A DNA stretch of 64,000 nucleotides from Amycolatopsis nigrescens CSC17Ta-90 (GTDB lineage Bacteria; Actinomycetota; Actinomycetes; Mycobacteriales; Pseudonocardiaceae), in NCBI RefSeq assembly GCF_000384315.1, contig NZ_ARVW01000001.1:1807746-1871745 (forward strand). The letters are read 5' to 3'. Both the position numbers and the translations under genes were made by a program. Shown here piece after piece: positions 15,678 through 24,781 of this stretch. The notes under the pieces are model-generated. The model saw only the letters and a list, made by a program, of their open reading frames with translations. It was not told the DNA's origin and did no database searches. Position 1 is the stretch's first letter, and each line of letters starts with the position of its first letter.

Positions 15678-18600
15678 ATGGCTAAGCGGAGTGCTGTCGT
15701 ACTGGCGGTCGTGGCGATAGTGGCCGGGCTGCAGGGTCCGTTGATCCAGGCCGAGCCGGCGGACCAGCAACCTTCCCGAACCTACCTGGCGCCGGGCGAG
15801 TCGCTCGGCGAGGCGCACTACATCCTCCGGTTCGGGGAAAGCGAAAAGGGCACCGACAGCCTGGACGGCACCGGTATGCGGATGCACGGCGCCTACGGTT
15901 CGCCCGCCAGGCCGAGCCTGCGGCTCTTCGACTACCGCCGTGACCGCAGCGGCACCCAGAACGACGGCATGTACGACATCGCGTACAAGACGACGTGCTG
16001 CGGCGAGCGGGTGGACACGCACTTCCCCAGCCGCCTCCCGCCGGCCGGAAGCTACCTCGGCGACTACAGCTGGTTCGACGGCACCGCCCTTTGGCTGGGG
16101 CACAGCAGGTTCCGGCCGGGCGGGGCGCCACCGGACGGCGCGGCCAGCCCGCCCGCCACCGGGACCAGGGTGGACGGGACGACCGGCCCCGCCGACCCCG
16201 GCACGGACGTGCGCGCCGACAACGAGCACCTGGTCCCGATCCCGGTGCGGCCGAACGCCGAGACCAGGCGCAGCTTCCTGATCTCGACGAACGTGGTCGC
16301 CACCCGGCACGCCGGCGCGCGCTACAACCTCCGCCCGCAGCCGTATCTCGACCGCGGCGGGCTGGGACTGACCAGCCCGGGCGGAATCGGCAACAGGACG
16401 ATCGACCTCGGCCCGTCGGCCGACCAGTTCGGCGTGCTGCAGATCCGGGCCGACGTCGTCACGAACGGCGGCACGCGCGCCGACACCTCCGACGACACCG
16501 GGCAGGTCAGCTACCGCTACTTCCTGAACAACGTCGAGGTCGGCACCGCGGACACGATCGAGCTCGACACCACCGCGATGCGCGACGGCCAGGGCGACGT
16601 CCGGTTCGGACCGGCGTTCGGCCTCGCCCGAGGCTGGCAGGGCGACGCGCCCGAGGTGTTCATCGACAACGTCGCGGTCTACGAAATCCAGAACATGCCC
16701 TTCCGCACGTCGTGGATCGGGAAGACGATGCTTCCCGAAGATTCGGCGAAGTACGCGTCGGACAACAACCCGACCAAGGAACGGCACGTTGGCCAGAACG
16801 TGCACGCGCTGTGGGTCGACCCCGTGCCGACACCCGATGGCCGGACGCTGATCTACACCAACGCGCAGTGGTCGGAAGCCGGTAATGCCACCGGTGTCTA
16901 CTCCTACGAAACGGTGGGCGGTCAGGGAGTGATCCGCCCGTACGGCAGGCTGGGCCCGTACGGCCGGAACCTGGGCGGCCTCGCCGTCACCGGCGACGCC
17001 GACTACCTCTACGCCACTTTCCCCATGTACGGCGCGGACAACAAGGTCGACAGGTCCTGTGTGGCGCGCTACGCCAGGAGTGCGGTGCAGCAGGACGCGG
17101 CCGTGCCAACGGTGCCCTTCCCCGGCGTCGGCGCGCCCGGCGATCTGTGCCTGCCGGACTCGCCGCCGTCGGGCGACCCGCAGACCGGCGCGGGGATGCC
17201 GCAGAGCATTCGCGGCCTGGCAGCCAGTTCGCAGTACCTTTTCCTGTCCCACCGGAAGCTCAACGAGATCCGCGTCTACCGCAAGGACCAGTTCACCACG
17301 CCGGTCACCACGATCACCGCCCAAGACCCCAAGGGAATGGCGTACGGCGCGCCGGGGAGCCTGTGGGTGATCGTGGGCAGCACCGTTCAGGAGTATCTCG
17401 TCAACCCCGCTGGTGGTCTCGTGGCGGGACGGCGCCTGACCGGCCTGCTGCCGAGCGCGGTGTCCACCGATGTGCAGGGGCGCCTCTACGTGGCCAACGA
17501 CGCGCCCGCGGTACAGCAGATCCAGGTTTTCGACACCACGAAGCCGGCGCTGCCGGAGATTCCGTCCCTGCGCCTCGGCGACCCGGGCGGGGTCTCGGCG
17601 GCCCGCGGTGAATACGGCCCGTCGCGGTTCGACGGGCTGAAAGGGGTGGCCGTCGACAACGCCGGCAACTACTACGTGGCCGGCAACGGCGTCGGCGCCT
17701 CGGCCGCGGCCTCTCCCCAGTACTTCGACGTGCGGCGCTTCAACGGGCGCACGAAGGCACTGGAAGGTCAGGCGCAGAGCTACATCAGCACATCGATGGT
17801 CGCGCACGACCCGGCGTCACCGAGCACCGTCTACTCCCCCACGCACCGGTACGGGCTGAACCTCGACAGCCAGGTGCCCGGCACGGAATGGTCGCCGCAG
17901 AACACGACGCTGATGACCGACCGGGCGCGCTGCCCGAACGACGCGCGGGTGTCCGGCACGCAGGGGCAGCAGTCCGCGATCGCGGTCCGGCACCTGGGGC
18001 CGAACAAGAACAAGTTCCTGTTCGCCACCGGGCAGGGCGACGTGAGCAGGCTCGGCGTCTACAAGTTCACCGACGACAGGCATACCCAGACGTCGGTGAT
18101 GTTCACCGAGAACGCGGACAACGCCGTCTGGCCGCCGAACGAGCCGACGAAGTACCCGGTACCCGGCCGGACGGACGACTTCCTCTGGTCGTGGCGGGAC
18201 AAGAACAACGACTGCCAGTTCGACACCGGGGAGTACGACGCGCCGATGTACCTCGGCGGCCGGTCGAACTGGAGCGTGTCCGAACAGGACAACCTGCCGA
18301 ACCACCGCGCCGGTGACCTGTGGATCAGCGGCTGGGACAGTCCCACCAACAAGTGGGCGCTGAAGCGGGTGCAGTTCACCGGGGCGTTCGAGAACGGCAG
18401 CCCGGTCTACGACACGAAGAACGTCGAAGTCCTCAAGATGCCGCAGCCGTTCGCCGTCGCGCACTCGCTCGTGTACCAGTCGGCGACGGACACGCTGTAC
18501 CTGCTGGGCCGGACGGTGGACGACCGCGAGCTGCGGACCGGCTGGCGGCTGGCCAGGTTCGACAAGTTCTACGAGAAGACGAAGTCCGGGCAGACACCGG

Positions 18601-18938
18601 CACCGACCTGGATCAACGAAATGCCGGACGATGTCGCGTTCTGTCCCTACGACCCGAACAAGTTCTGCCAGCTCTACACCCTCACCGCGGCCGGAGACCG
18701 GGTCTACGTTGGCAACCTGGCCGGGCCGACGAACCTGCTGCGCGGCCGGATCCGGCTCTACGACGCGGCCACCGGGTCCAGGGCGGGCTCGCTGGTGCCA
18801 GGGCCGGAGGTCGCCTACCGGTCGGGGTGGCACGACATGCGGCACGCGGTGACGGCGATGCAACTCGCGGACGGCCGGCGCTTCGCTTTCTCCGAGGAGA
18901 ACTTCACCGGGAGGATCCTGCTGTACAAGGGATACTGA
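15678..18938 (+). CDS. Large secreted beta-propeller-like protein
   Basis: A 1086-residue exported protein. The signal peptide is MAKRSAVVLAVVAIVAG and onwards, ending near IQAEPA. The first third is rich in beta strands and could be a carbohydrate-binding or lectin-like fold (FIDNVAVYEIQN resembles the end of such domains). The remainder carries repeated NHL/YVTN-like units, for example RGLAASSQYLFLSHRKLNEI, GLKGVAVDNAGNYYVAGNG and DRVYVGNLAGP, so a beta-propeller is likely. Pairs of Cys (TTCCGER, CPNDAR, FCPYDPNKFCQLY) suggest disulfides. I know no named family with this layout. It starts 158 bases from the divergent protease gene. Confidence 0.75.
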   Translation: MAKRSAVVLAVVAIVAGLQGPLIQAEPADQQPSRTYLAPGESLGEAHYILRFGESEKGTDSLDGTGMRMHGAYGSPARPSLRLFDYRRDRSGTQNDGMYDIAYKTTCCGERVDTHFPSRLPPAGSYLGDYSWFDGTALWLGHSRFRPGGAPPDGAASPPATGTRVDGTTGPADPGTDVRADNEHLVPIPVRPNAETRRSFLISTNVVATRHAGARYNLRPQPYLDRGGLGLTSPGGIGNRTIDLGPSADQFGVLQIRADVVTNGGTRADTSDDTGQVSYRYFLNNVEVGTADTIELDTTAMRDGQGDVRFGPAFGLARGWQGDAPEVFIDNVAVYEIQNMPFRTSWIGKTMLPEDSAKYASDNNPTKERHVGQNVHALWVDPVPTPDGRTLIYTNAQWSEAGNATGVYSYETVGGQGVIRPYGRLGPYGRNLGGLAVTGDADYLYATFPMYGADNKVDRSCVARYARSAVQQDAAVPTVPFPGVGAPGDLCLPDSPPSGDPQTGAGMPQSIRGLAASSQYLFLSHRKLNEIRVYRKDQFTTPVTTITAQDPKGMAYGAPGSLWVIVGSTVQEYLVNPAGGLVAGRRLTGLLPSAVSTDVQGRLYVANDAPAVQQIQVFDTTKPALPEIPSLRLGDPGGVSAARGEYGPSRFDGLKGVAVDNAGNYYVAGNGVGASAAASPQYFDVRRFNGRTKALEGQAQSYISTSMVAHDPASPSTVYSPTHRYGLNLDSQVPGTEWSPQNTTLMTDRARCPNDARVSGTQGQQSAIAVRHLGPNKNKFLFATGQGDVSRLGVYKFTDDRHTQTSVMFTENADNAVWPPNEPTKYPVPGRTDDFLWSWRDKNNDCQFDTGEYDAPMYLGGRSNWSVSEQDNLPNHRAGDLWISGWDSPTNKWALKRVQFTGAFENGSPVYDTKNVEVLKMPQPFAVAHSLVYQSATDTLYLLGRTVDDRELRTGWRLARFDKFYEKTKSGQTPAPTWINEMPDDVAFCPYDPNKFCQLYTLTAAGDRVYVGNLAGPTNLLRGRIRLYDAATGSRAGSLVPGPEVAYRSGWHDMRHAVTAMQLADGRRFAFSEENFTGRILLYKGY

Positions 18939-18952
18939 CCAGGTCCGGTGCA

Positions 18953-18979
18953 GCCCAGTCCGGCTCAGTCCGGCTGGGC
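18953..18979. terminator. Bidirectional hairpin
   Basis: GCCCAG and CCGG (18953-18963, with one bulged T) pair with CCGG and CTGGGC (18970-18979) around a six-base loop. The stop codon of the minus-strand glycosyltransferase lies in the loop, and the plus-strand secreted-protein stop is just upstream. Confidence 0.6.
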
Positions 18980-19990
18980 GTATTCGGGCAGCCGGCGGGC
19001 GACCTCGTCCGGGGAGGGCATTCGGGCGATCTCCTCGGCGATCGCGCGAGCCGCGTCGCGGTGGATGGTGTTTCCTTGCCGCGGCAACAGTTTCCGGGTC
19101 TGTTCGGCGATGGCTTCCGCGCTCAGCTCGCCGGGAAGCAGGCGCACTCCGGCGCCCACGGCGCTGACGGCCTCGGCGTTGGCGAACTGGTCGGCGCCCT
19201 GGGGCAGGATCAGCTGCGGGGCACCGACGGTGAGTGCGCCGAGGGTGGTGCCGCTGCCGCCGTGGTGCACGACCACATCGACGTGCGGCAGCAAGTCGGC
19301 CTGCGGCCACCAGGTCCGCACGGTGACCTGGTCCGTCACGTCACCGAGCAGCTCGGGGTCCACCCGGCCGGTGGCGACCACCACGCGCGCGTCCAGCGCC
19401 GCCAGTCCCCCGAGCGTCGTGCTGAGCAGCTCCGGGGTGCCGAACGCGGTACCGAGGGTCAGGTAGATCAGCGGCTTCGAATCGGGCCCGCTGTCCAGTC
19501 TGGGCAACACAGCCAGCGGGCCCGGGGTGGAGTACGGCACCGGACGCAGTTCAATGCGGTTGCCAGTAGCAAGGAAGTCCTTGTCCTGCAAGGAAGGCGG
19601 GCAGATGTCGAGATGCGGCCGGCCGCCGGCCTCGGCGTTGCTGGTGGGCAGCTCGAACCCGATTCCTGCCGGGACCATGCGGCCGAACCCGTGCCAGATG
19701 CCGGGGATTCCGGCCCGGTGCGCGGCCACGGCCGCCCCGGGCAGGCCCCATTCGTGCACCACGAGGTCCGGCCGCAACCGCGCCAGTTCGGGTTCGAGAT
19801 CCTCGGCGTAGATCTCGTAGAACGAATCCGCCGGGCGAAAGGGCCGCAGCCCGTTCGCGGCCAGCGGCGCGTGCACGCCCTCCCCGGCGGCGAAGTGCAC
19901 CTCGTGCCCGGCGTCCCGCGCGGCGATCGCGAGCGGGATCAGCGGGTAGGTGTGCCCCACCGACGCGAGGCTGGCGAACAACACGCGCAT
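18965..19990 (-). CDS. GT1-family glycosyltransferase (antibiotic/macrolide type)
   Basis: A 341-residue GT-B glycosyltransferase. The N-terminal acceptor domain begins VLFASLASVGHTYPLIPLA. The donor domain has YLTLGTAFGT, WWPQADLLPHVDVVVHHGGS (the conserved HHGGSGTT loop that holds the nucleotide-sugar phosphate), and LPQGADQFANAEAV. The family transfers sugars to polyketides, peptides or antibiotics. It is shorter than the usual 390 or so residues; the shortening is in the N-terminal acceptor domain, so either it takes a small acceptor or it is a reduced form. It stands alone, not in a visible biosynthetic cluster, and could inactivate an antibiotic by glycosylation. Confidence 0.88.
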   Translation of the reverse strand: MRVLFASLASVGHTYPLIPLAIAARDAGHEVHFAAGEGVHAPLAANGLRPFRPADSFYEIYAEDLEPELARLRPDLVVHEWGLPGAAVAAHRAGIPGIWHGFGRMVPAGIGFELPTSNAEAGGRPHLDICPPSLQDKDFLATGNRIELRPVPYSTPGPLAVLPRLDSGPDSKPLIYLTLGTAFGTPELLSTTLGGLAALDARVVVATGRVDPELLGDVTDQVTVRTWWPQADLLPHVDVVVHHGGSGTTLGALTVGAPQLILPQGADQFANAEAVSAVGAGVRLLPGELSAEAIAEQTRKLLPRQGNTIHRDAARAIAEEIARMPSPDEVARRLPEYAQPD

Positions 19991-20044
19991 ACCGCCGAAT
20001 CTACTCGATCACCAGCCCCGATCGCGCGCCGCCCGCGAACCGGC

Positions 20045-20293
20045 TCAGCACCGGTACTGCACCGTGAAGGTGTGCCGCACGTACATCCGCACGGACTGGC
20101 AATCCGGGTAGGTGGACGGGCCAGCCGATGCCTGCGCCGTTGATGTCTGCGCTGTGGTGCGCGCGGCGGGCTCGGCGGCCGCCGCGGACGGTGCCGTCGC
20201 GACCACCGCCGTCGCCGCGGCTACCGACGCCGCGACGACCAACGCCTTGCGCAAAGGTCGAATTCCTTCGCGAAAATTCGGGTATCCGATCAT
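20045..20293 (-). CDS. Small secreted Cys-pair peptide
   Basis: An 82-residue protein with a basic N-terminus, a hydrophobic Ala/Val signal segment and a signal-peptidase site near SAAAAEPA. The mature peptide of about 40 residues has a Thr/Ala/Ser-rich linker and a short C-terminal domain with two Cys residues (PDCQSVRMY and the last residue Cys), which may form a disulfide. ATG 20293 follows a strong G-rich ribosome site (GGGGGGCGG). I recognise no family. Gene length, signal peptide and ribosome site make it real; function is unknown. Confidence 0.65.
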   Translation of the reverse strand: MIGYPNFREGIRPLRKALVVAASVAAATAVVATAPSAAAAEPAARTTAQTSTAQASAGPSTYPDCQSVRMYVRHTFTVQYRC

Positions 20294-20397
20294 GATTCCG
20301 CCCCCCCTGCTCGCTGGTTCATTTCCCCGCAGTCAGGCTCCCGCACCCTTCTCCCGGTTGAAATACTCCAACGGGGTGAACCATTCTTAGCGAATCA

Positions 20398-21705
20398 TTA
20401 GTCTGCCATGAATTGCGTTTCAGTGACGTAGAAGTCCATGTCCGCATAGTCGAAAGTGATGGCGAACGGCTTGAAGAAGTTGTGCGTCACGTTCGCGAAG
20501 GTGTCGAACTGATAGGCGTCGTCGAACAGCAGCGGCCCGGCGACACCGCGCACCCGCCGGTTGACCGCCTTGCCGAGGCTCACTTTTTCGGCGAGGATCG
20601 GGTAGCACTTGATGGTGCCGTTGAACCATTCCGGATGCTCGTAGTCCGGCTCGATCCCGGCCTGCTTCGCCGTTTCTTCGGTGGTGACAACGCCGAGACC
20701 GGCGCCGCCGGTGTCCAGCGAGACCAGCTTCGGCCCCCGGTCGTTGACACTTCCCATGGTGCACGGGATCAGCGGTGACGACGGCAAGTACAACGGCAGC
20801 ACCTCCGCCCCGGCCCGCCGGGCCTGCGCTTGGTACCGCCGCAGGTTCTCCCTGGTCTTCCGGCGCAGGATCAGCGCCCCACCCGCGTAGTCCATTGTGG
20901 TCAGGAACCGGTGGAAAACCCCGGTGCCGAACACGCCCGCGGGCTGGGCAGCCCCCGGCGGGGCCGGCATGGTGAGGTCGTGCCAGCCGACCGGGACGTT
21001 GCACAGTTCGATGCCGCCGAGGCGGAACGAGTCCGCGACGCCGAGGTAGAAGGTCGTCGTCTGGCCTGGGATGCCGGCCTGCACGGTGGCCACCGCGCGC
21101 AGCCCGGCCTCCTTGGCCACCTTCATCGAGACGGTGACGAACGGTGCCCCGGTATCGAGCAGGAACGGCTTGTTCTCCAGCCCGTTCACCCCGACATCGA
21201 CCAGCGGAAGGGGATCCATGCCACGAAACGGAAGCCGGGCGCACTCGGCACCGTGCACCTCGTACGGGGTGCCGGTGATACTGGCGTACTGGGTGGCGAA
21301 CGCGTCCTGCCCGGCCTCCCGCATCAGCGGCGCCGCGCGGGCGAAGTCGTTCTGCCGGACGAAGCAGTCCGCGAGCCGCCGCTTCGCCGAGGTGTCGCCG
21401 GGAGCCAGCCGGATCGCGGTGGCCAGGTGCCGTTCGGCCTGGTCGTACCGGTTGGACAGGAGCGCGATGTAGCCGCGCCTGCCTGCGGCGTGGGCGTTGC
21501 CGGAGTCCTGGTGCAGCAGGTACTGGTAGCCGAGGTCGGCCTCCCGGAACCGGCCGGCCTTGAACAGCCGGTCCGGGTCGGCGAGCGGGTCCGCGCTCGC
21601 CGGTGCGGTGCCCAGCAACGGAACGGTCGCGGCGGCACCGGCGGCCAGCCCGGTCCGGCGGAGAAACCCGCGCCGGTCCACGTTCCCGGTCACTTTTTCG
21701 AACAC
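20398..21705 (-). CDS. Tat-exported aspartic protease with two DTG lobes and TPR-like N-terminus
   Basis: A 435-residue protein. The N-terminus has a Tat signal (DRRGFLRRTGLAAGAAATV). Residues about 40-150 form helical TPR-like repeats (RFREADLGYQYLL, RYDQAERHLATAIRLAPGD). Two retropepsin-type active-site motifs follow in one chain: FLLDTGAPFVTVS and, about 170 residues later, LVSLDTGGAGLGV, each followed by hydrophobic strand patterns. In retropepsin-like bacterial proteins each lobe supplies one Asp, so a single-chain two-lobed protease is plausible. GTG 21705 has GAGGAGAG seven bases upstream; the longer open frame lacks this. Its substrate and whether it is an active protease are unknown. 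Confidence 0.8.
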   Translation of the reverse strand: MFEKVTGNVDRRGFLRRTGLAAGAAATVPLLGTAPASADPLADPDRLFKAGRFREADLGYQYLLHQDSGNAHAAGRRGYIALLSNRYDQAERHLATAIRLAPGDTSAKRRLADCFVRQNDFARAAPLMREAGQDAFATQYASITGTPYEVHGAECARLPFRGMDPLPLVDVGVNGLENKPFLLDTGAPFVTVSMKVAKEAGLRAVATVQAGIPGQTTTFYLGVADSFRLGGIELCNVPVGWHDLTMPAPPGAAQPAGVFGTGVFHRFLTTMDYAGGALILRRKTRENLRRYQAQARRAGAEVLPLYLPSSPLIPCTMGSVNDRGPKLVSLDTGGAGLGVVTTEETAKQAGIEPDYEHPEWFNGTIKCYPILAEKVSLGKAVNRRVRGVAGPLLFDDAYQFDTFANVTHNFFKPFAITFDYADMDFYVTETQFMAD

Positions 21706-21810
21706 CGTTTCACTCTCCTCGCAGCTCGGCTCTCGGCACGCCCACATCGTGCTGGGCGACCGGTTAGAGCGACCTGGCAACGAGCTGAGGAGATCGTGAG
21801 AGCGGCCGGT

Positions 21811-22400
21811 TCAGCCGAAGTCGCGACGACGGAGGGCGAACAGGCCGCCACCGAGCAGGACCGCGGACAGCGCGAGCATGGCGAGTGCGGGCACGGGGTC
21901 GAAGGAGGCTCCGGCGACGGTGTTCGGGATGTAGTGGAAGGGCTCGAAAGCCGTTCCGCCCCACAGTCCGTACAACGGGCCGGCCGCCCTGCCCAGTACC
22001 GCCACCGCGATCCAGACGGTCCAGGCGATCGCCACCGAGGCACTGGGCAGCAGCCCGTAGGCGAGCGTGCAGACCGCGCCGACCAGCAAGGCCGCGGGGA
22101 GGGTGCCCAGCGTCCCGGCGAGGATGCGGGTGATGTCCGCGGGATCGCCGACGAGTAGTGCGTAGAAGGTGCCGAACACTCCCCCGGCGACGGCGAGCAG
22201 GAGCGCGGTGCCGAGGCCGGCCACCACCAGATGCCCGGCGGCCCAGCGGAGCCGGGTGATCGTGGTGGCCTGCACCGCCTCGGCCCTGCCGGTGGTCTCC
22301 TCCGCGCACAGCCGCTGGACCATCAGCACCGGGTAGAGCGCGATGACGTGCGCGAAGATCAGGATGAGCGCCCAGGCGCTCGCGGTCGGTCTCGGCCAGC
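21811..22400 (-). pseudogene. ABC-2 permease, N-terminal two thirds deleted
   Basis: The frame ending at 21811 encodes only the C-terminal part of an ABC-2 exporter permease of the polyketide-antibiotic/drug export type: YPVLMVQRLCAEETTGRAEA, several hydrophobic helices, and the end LLGGGLFALRRRDFG. Intact members have about 530 residues and follow an ABC ATPase gene. Here the frame runs straight into TetR coding sequence near 22380-22400 in another frame, with no ATPase gene between. The missing permease N-terminus, ATPase gene and TetR C-terminus are best explained by one deletion. An internal ATG at 22329 exists but has no supported ribosome site. Confidence 0.75.
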
Positions 22401-22792
22401 CACTGCGCGCCCAGCTCGGCCAGCTTGTCGAACAGCGGCGCCGCCCGGCCTTCGGTCAGCGCACGCGCGACGTACCGCTGATACGGGCCGAAAGCGGTAC
22501 CGGCGACCGCCACGTAGTTGACCTCACCGGCGCCGCCATCGGCCCGGACCTGGTCGTTGATCTTGTGCAGGGCCCTGGCCAGATAGGCGTCGCAGGCGTC
22601 GCGCAGCGCTTCCTTGGAGCCGAAGTGGTGGCGCAGCAGCCCGGAGGACACGCCCGCGGTCTCGGCGATCCCGCGGATCGTCGCCCGGTCGAAGCCGTGC
22701 TCGCCGAAATGCCGCAGCGCCGCGTCCCGGATCCGCGCGCGAGCGGTGAGGTCCTCCGGATCGGGTTCGCTCACCTTCGACCGCCTATCCAC
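22380..22792 (-). pseudogene. TetR-family regulator, C-terminus deleted
   Basis: The N-terminal DNA-binding domain is intact: RIRDAALRHFGEHGFDRATI, GIAETAGVSSGLLRHHFGSK, and the start of the ligand domain through LFDKLAELGAQWLAETD. After that the frame leaves TetR similarity and enters permease DNA out of frame, giving an Arg/Gly-rich tail. A TetR of this group should have about 200 residues, so roughly the last third is lost. The product might still bind DNA but would lack a normal dimer and ligand domain. GTG 22792 is the likely start. Its probable operator survives at 22824-22841. Confidence 0.75.
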
Positions 22793-22823
22793 ACGTGTAC
22801 CTGACTACCCATGCGAGATGGTT

Positions 22824-22841
22824 ACTACACGTGCGTGTAGT
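22824..22841. promoter_or_regulatory. Operator palindrome upstream of truncated TetR
   Basis: ACTACACG and CGTGTAGT are perfect 8-bp arms around TG, typical of a TetR-family site. The centre is about 40 bases upstream of the truncated regulator's GTG. A second short palindrome ACACGTGT lies at 22791-22798, overlapping the start codon. Confidence 0.65.
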
Positions 22842-22880
22842 CCGTCGAACAGGGCGGCTCACCAGGGGTGCGCGGTCCTG

Positions 22881-23936
22881 TCAGCCGTCGGTCGCGGCGG
22901 GCGGCAGGGTCAGTCCGCTCGGTGGCCCGTCCGGCCAGGCGTCGAAGTACGGGAGGACACCGAACGAAGCCGAATGGAAGCTGACCTTGCCGCCGGAGAA
23001 TTTCACGCGCCGGAAGTCGATGTCACCGGCGGAAAACTCCGCGCGGCCGAAATCGACGGTGCCGCCGGAGAACTCCGCCCCCTCGAAGTCGAGGATGCCG
23101 CCGGAGAACCGTGCCCGCCGGAAGTTGAGTTCGCCACCGACGAACTCCGCGTCGTTGAAGATCAGCGCGGTACCCCTCGGCACGACGATTCCGACGAATT
23201 CACCACCGTCGAAGGTCGCGCCGGTGAAGTCGAAACCGCAGCCCTGCCACGAATTCGCCGCGCCGGGACGCAGGTGGGCGGTGATCACCGCGAGCACGGT
23301 GCGCCGTACCTGCCGCTCCTCGCGCGGGTCCTCGTCCCGGCGGACCGGCGAACAGGTCTCGTGCCGCGGGCGGCCCGACTTCCGCAGCCCCAACCGGTGC
23401 GGTCGTTCCCGTGGCCGCCCGCGTCCGAGGCCACCGGGTGGGTCATAAGGCATCCGCAGGTAGGCGCACAACACGTTGATGCAGGTCTGCCGCTGCTCGT
23501 GCCAGTCGTCGGCCAGCGCGGCCATCGCATACACCCCGGCCAGCCGCACCGCCGCTCGCTCCGAACCCATCAGCTCGGACGCTTTGCCGAACCGGTCGGT
23601 GAAGGCCGTGGTGTCCGCCCGGCGCTCGGCGGCCTCGCCGAGCCGCTGCTTCCGGTAGGCCACGGTCAGCGCGATCACCCCGCCGATCCCGGCGACCACG
23701 GCGAACGCGATCTTCAGCCCGTCCAGCTTGTCCCGCGGTGCCAGCGGTTTCGGGTCCGCGGTCAGCTCGGGCGAACCGAGTGCCCACCACAGGAACCAGA
23801 CCGCGACCGCCGTCAGCGCCATGCCGAGGAGCAGCCACAGCGCGATGTGCACGAGGAAGGGCAAGCTGAGCCCGGCCTGCCTTCCCGGACTTCCCGGTCT
23901 GCCAAAGGGATCGGGCCGACGCCGGACAAGAGGCAT
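22881..23936 (-). CDS. Membrane-anchored pentapeptide-repeat protein
   Basis: A 351-residue protein. Two hydrophobic helices near the N-terminus (LPFLVHIALWLLLGMAL and LKIAFAVVAGIGGVIAL) anchor it. A helical middle region follows (TTAFTDRFGKASELMGSERA, then WHEQRQTCINVLCAYLRMPY, typical of actinomycete pentapeptide proteins). The C-terminal third is a right-handed beta-helix of five-residue repeats with Phe at the core: FDGGEFVG, FNDAEFVGGELNFRRARF, then FSGG units through FHSASF. The family is widespread and mostly of unknown function. I place the start at ATG 23936, before the first helix; the frame is open far upstream but that part overlaps the divergent gene. An Arg-rich insert separates helical and repeat parts. 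Confidence 0.85.
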   Translation of the reverse strand: MPLVRRRPDPFGRPGSPGRQAGLSLPFLVHIALWLLLGMALTAVAVWFLWWALGSPELTADPKPLAPRDKLDGLKIAFAVVAGIGGVIALTVAYRKQRLGEAAERRADTTAFTDRFGKASELMGSERAAVRLAGVYAMAALADDWHEQRQTCINVLCAYLRMPYDPPGGLGRGRPRERPHRLGLRKSGRPRHETCSPVRRDEDPREERQVRRTVLAVITAHLRPGAANSWQGCGFDFTGATFDGGEFVGIVVPRGTALIFNDAEFVGGELNFRRARFSGGILDFEGAEFSGGTVDFGRAEFSAGDIDFRRVKFSGGKVSFHSASFGVLPYFDAWPDGPPSGLTLPPAATDG

Positions 23937-24015
23937 GCCCGGCACAGTAACCCAGCGGGCTGGCAGCTTCCGGCCTACCGGGACCGGTCCCGGCCGGTGG
24001 CCGTTACGGTCGGCT

Positions 24016-24777
24016 ATGCCCAAGGACGACACGCGGCTGCGGCGGAAGGCACTGAAGCTCGTGCAACAGGTCGAGACGGCCTGGGCGGCCCGTGGGCCGG
24101 GCGGTTTCACCGGCCGGGGCGACGCGTTCCGCTTCGTGCAGGCGGCGACCAGGGCGGAGACCGTGCTGTTCCGCGTCGTCTGCGGCGCCCTGGACGACTT
24201 CGGTCCTCGCGTCACGTACGGGGAGGTCATGCGCCTGCGGTCGCTGGCGTGCCTGCAGGCCACCGGCCGCACGGCCGCCACCGGCGCGATCACCGCGGCC
24301 AGGGGCGCGCTGTGGGCGCTGGACCGGCCGGGGATCAGTGTCACCGATCCGGAGCTGAACCTGGCGCCGGAGTGGTCGCCGCCGGTCAAGGCCGAGCTCG
24401 TGCCGGGGGAAAGCGTGACCAGGTACCTGCAGTCGGATCGACGGCTCGCCGCCGCCGCGGACGCGCGGTTCGCGCTCGCCGAGCGGCTGGCGCATTTCCT
24501 GCCCCGCCCGGACGGAGACGAGATCACCCCCGAGGCCATCGACGCGACCCTCCGCGCCCGGGACAAGTTCCACCGCCTCGACGAGACGCTGGTGTGGAAG
24601 TGCCAGGTCGAGACCTGCCGGCGTCGCGACGCCGTGGACGAGGCCCGGATCCTGGCGATCGAGGCGGAACTGGTTTACCGGGCCCTCGCCGAGACGACCC
24701 AGCGGTACGGGCCCGACGACGTCAGCCACGCCGAGCGGCGGCGCGACTCCGTGCTGGACCGGCTACCACTGGCCTGA
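24016..24777 (+). CDS. Conserved helical protein of unknown function
   Basis: A 253-residue protein with no signal peptide, membrane segment or motif I recognise. It is charged and mostly helical (RLRRKALKLVQQVETAW, SDRRLAAAADARFALAERL, ILAIEAELVYRALAETTQRY). ATG 24016 lies 79 bases from the divergent pentapeptide gene, and the open frame reading through that gene upstream is an artefact. It converges with the next minus-strand gene with only four bases between stops, which argues that both 3' ends are genuine. Function is unknown. Confidence 0.7.
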   Translation: MPKDDTRLRRKALKLVQQVETAWAARGPGGFTGRGDAFRFVQAATRAETVLFRVVCGALDDFGPRVTYGEVMRLRSLACLQATGRTAATGAITAARGALWALDRPGISVTDPELNLAPEWSPPVKAELVPGESVTRYLQSDRRLAAAADARFALAERLAHFLPRPDGDEITPEAIDATLRARDKFHRLDETLVWKCQVETCRRRDAVDEARILAIEAELVYRALAETTQRYGPDDVSHAERRRDSVLDRLPLA

Positions 24778-24781
24778 AGGC

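Noticed and set aside
23728..24015. Longer N-terminus for the unknown gene at 24016
   Set aside because: The extension overlaps the start of the divergent pentapeptide gene and lacks a ribosome site.
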